DNA from: an uncultured Sphingomonadaceae bacterium
Lineage (GTDB): Bacteria > Pseudomonadota > Alphaproteobacteria > Sphingomonadales > Sphingomonadaceae
Reading direction: 5' to 3'
DNA: 64,000 nucleotides
Assembly: GCA_947493195.1 (NCBI GenBank)
Contig: CANLQG010000003.1
Coordinates: 406,846 to 470,845, forward strand
Part shown: positions 63,177 through 64,000 of the stretch, one piece after another
How the letters are laid out: every line of letters begins with the position of its first letter
Position numbering within the stretch: the first letter of the stretch is position 1
Notes under the pieces: model-generated
Told to the model about the DNA's origin: nothing
The model's input: only the letters and a program-made list of their open reading frames with translations
The model's database searches: none
Program-made: the position numbers and the translations under genes

Positions 63177-64000
63177 ATGGCTGACATCGTCCGCACACCG
63201 GCAAATTCCCCCGACCCCCACGCCGCGCCCGCCGACTACGAAGCGCTCTACCGGCGTTCGGTGGAGGACGCGGACGGTTTCTGGCTGGAGGAGGCAAGGA
63301 AGCGGCTCGACTGGTATGCTGAGCCGACGAAGGCGGGGGAGTGGTCGTTCGATCCGGTGGACATCAGGTGGTTCGCCGACGGCGCCCTGAACCTGTGCTA
63401 CAACTGCGTCGACCGCCACCTGCCGCAGCATGCGGACCGCGCGGCGCTGATCTTCGAGCCCGACGATCCTGCCTCGCCCGCGCGCACCCTCACCTACGCC
63501 CAGCTTCACGCCGAAGTGGTGCAGATGGCCAATGCCCTGAAGGCGATGGGTGTGACGAAGGGCGACCGGGTCACCCTCTACATGCCCATGGTGGTCGAGG
63601 GCGTGCTCGCCATGCTCGCCTGCGCGCGCATCGGGGCGATCCACTCGGTGGTGTTCGGCGGCTTCTCGCCAGAAGCGCTGGCGGGCCGGCTGGAAGGCTG
63701 CGACAGCCGCTTCGTCGTCACCGCCGACGAGGGGCTGCGCGGCACCAAGAAAATCCCGCTGAAAGCCAATGTCGATGCCGCGCTGGCGCATGACGGGGTC
63801 ACCGTCGACGGCGTGCTGGTCGTACGCCACACCGGCGGCGATATCGCGATGACTGAAGGCCGCGACCACTGGTATCACGAGCTTGCCAGCGATGCGGAAT
63901 GCCCGTGCGAGGAGATGGGCGCAGAGGACCCGCTGTTCATCCTCTACACCTCCGGCTCCACCGGCAAGCCCAAGGGCGTGCTGCACACCACCGGCGGCTA
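63177..64000 (+). CDS. acs: Acetyl-CoA synthetase (5' part, cut by window edge)
   Basis: AMP-forming acetate-CoA ligase. ATG at 63177, GGAGAGG before it; the gene runs beyond the window, so 274 residues are seen of roughly 650. [39 protein letters not shown] and the P-loop-like [19 protein letters not shown] are typical of Acs. The C-terminal domain with the regulatory Lys is outside the window. It follows maiA by 61 bases on the same strand. Confidence 0.95.
   Translation, partial: MADIVRTPANSPDPHAAPADYEALYRRSVEDADGFWLEEARKRLDWYAEPTKAGEWSFDPVDIRWFADGALNLCYNCVDRHLPQHADRAALIFEPDDPASPARTLTYAQLHAEVVQMANALKAMGVTKGDRVTLYMPMVVEGVLAMLACARIGAIHSVVFGGFSPEALAGRLEGCDSRFVVTADEGLRGTKKIPLKANVDAALAHDGVTVDGVLVVRHTGGDIAMTEGRDHWYHELASDAECPCEEMGAEDPLFILYTSGSTGKPKGVLHTTGG

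Overview
The window is a continuous piece of a high-GC alphaproteobacterial chromosome. Gene content and order fit Sphingomonadales, probably the Erythrobacteraceae: argH / small lipoprotein / lysA, serC-serA-hisZ-purA, hmgA-fahA diverging from maiA, the Anbu proteasome cluster, and abundant ATGA-type start/stop overlaps. This placement rests on gene content and order and was not checked by any search. I see no IS element, integrase, prophage, CRISPR array or rRNA operon. There is one tRNA gene (Val, anticodon TAC).

Layout. 0-3.2 kb: end of lepB, a PerM-type membrane protein, a DUF3089 hydrolase and ruvX, all forward. 3.2-6.2 kb: an accessory-looking block made of a Stf0-type sulfotransferase facing a compact reverse operon that encodes a 52-residue peptide, a HEAT-like protein and a His-rich cupin-like protein. 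6.2-9.9 kb: reverse operon argH / lipoprotein / lysA / siroheme synthase. 9.9-12.9 kb: a TlpA-like lipoprotein, an FAD monooxygenase, tRNA-Val and an asparaginase. 12.9-20.5 kb: an unusual MarR-like regulator, then purA, hisZ, serA and serC (reverse), with an aldo/keto reductase set into the run and a candidate serC leader RNA. 20.5-22 kb: an extensin-like lipoprotein and a FixJ-like regulator without the phospho-acceptor Asp. 22-27 kb: the four-gene Anbu cluster (circularly permuted ATP-grasp, alpha-E, transglutaminase, Anbu) with an alpha/beta hydrolase upstream. 27-31.4 kb: two tandem DUF3617 lipoproteins, uvrB and another lipoprotein.

31.4-41 kb: DsbD/ScsB, a UbiH-family hydroxylase, heme genes hemC-hemD-hemX-like (reverse), then tsaD-gpsA-flippase (forward). 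41-46.1 kb: a cell-envelope run (VWA lipoprotein, OmpA-like protein, a 30-residue membrane protein, an anchored helix-hairpin-helix protein), a single-domain response regulator and glutaryl-CoA dehydrogenase. 46.1-48.5 kb: a major OmpA porin with a 26-proline linker and a structured leader, a strong terminator, and a TonB-like protein with an unclear start. 48.5-54 kb: CoA transferase, esterase, mce-DUF3445-DUF1311 operon, and xdhC-mobA-like pair. 54-59 kb: a tripartite efflux operon (NodT, MacA-like, split MacB). 59-64 kb: pirin, the tyrosine/homogentisate catabolic genes fahA-hmgA and maiA, and the start of acs.

Most genes are housekeeping. The parts that deserve most attention are the peptide-encoding operon at 4.1-6.1 kb, the Anbu cluster at 22-26 kb, and several RNA-hairpin leaders that overlap ribosome binding sites (52-residue peptide gene, serC, hmgA).
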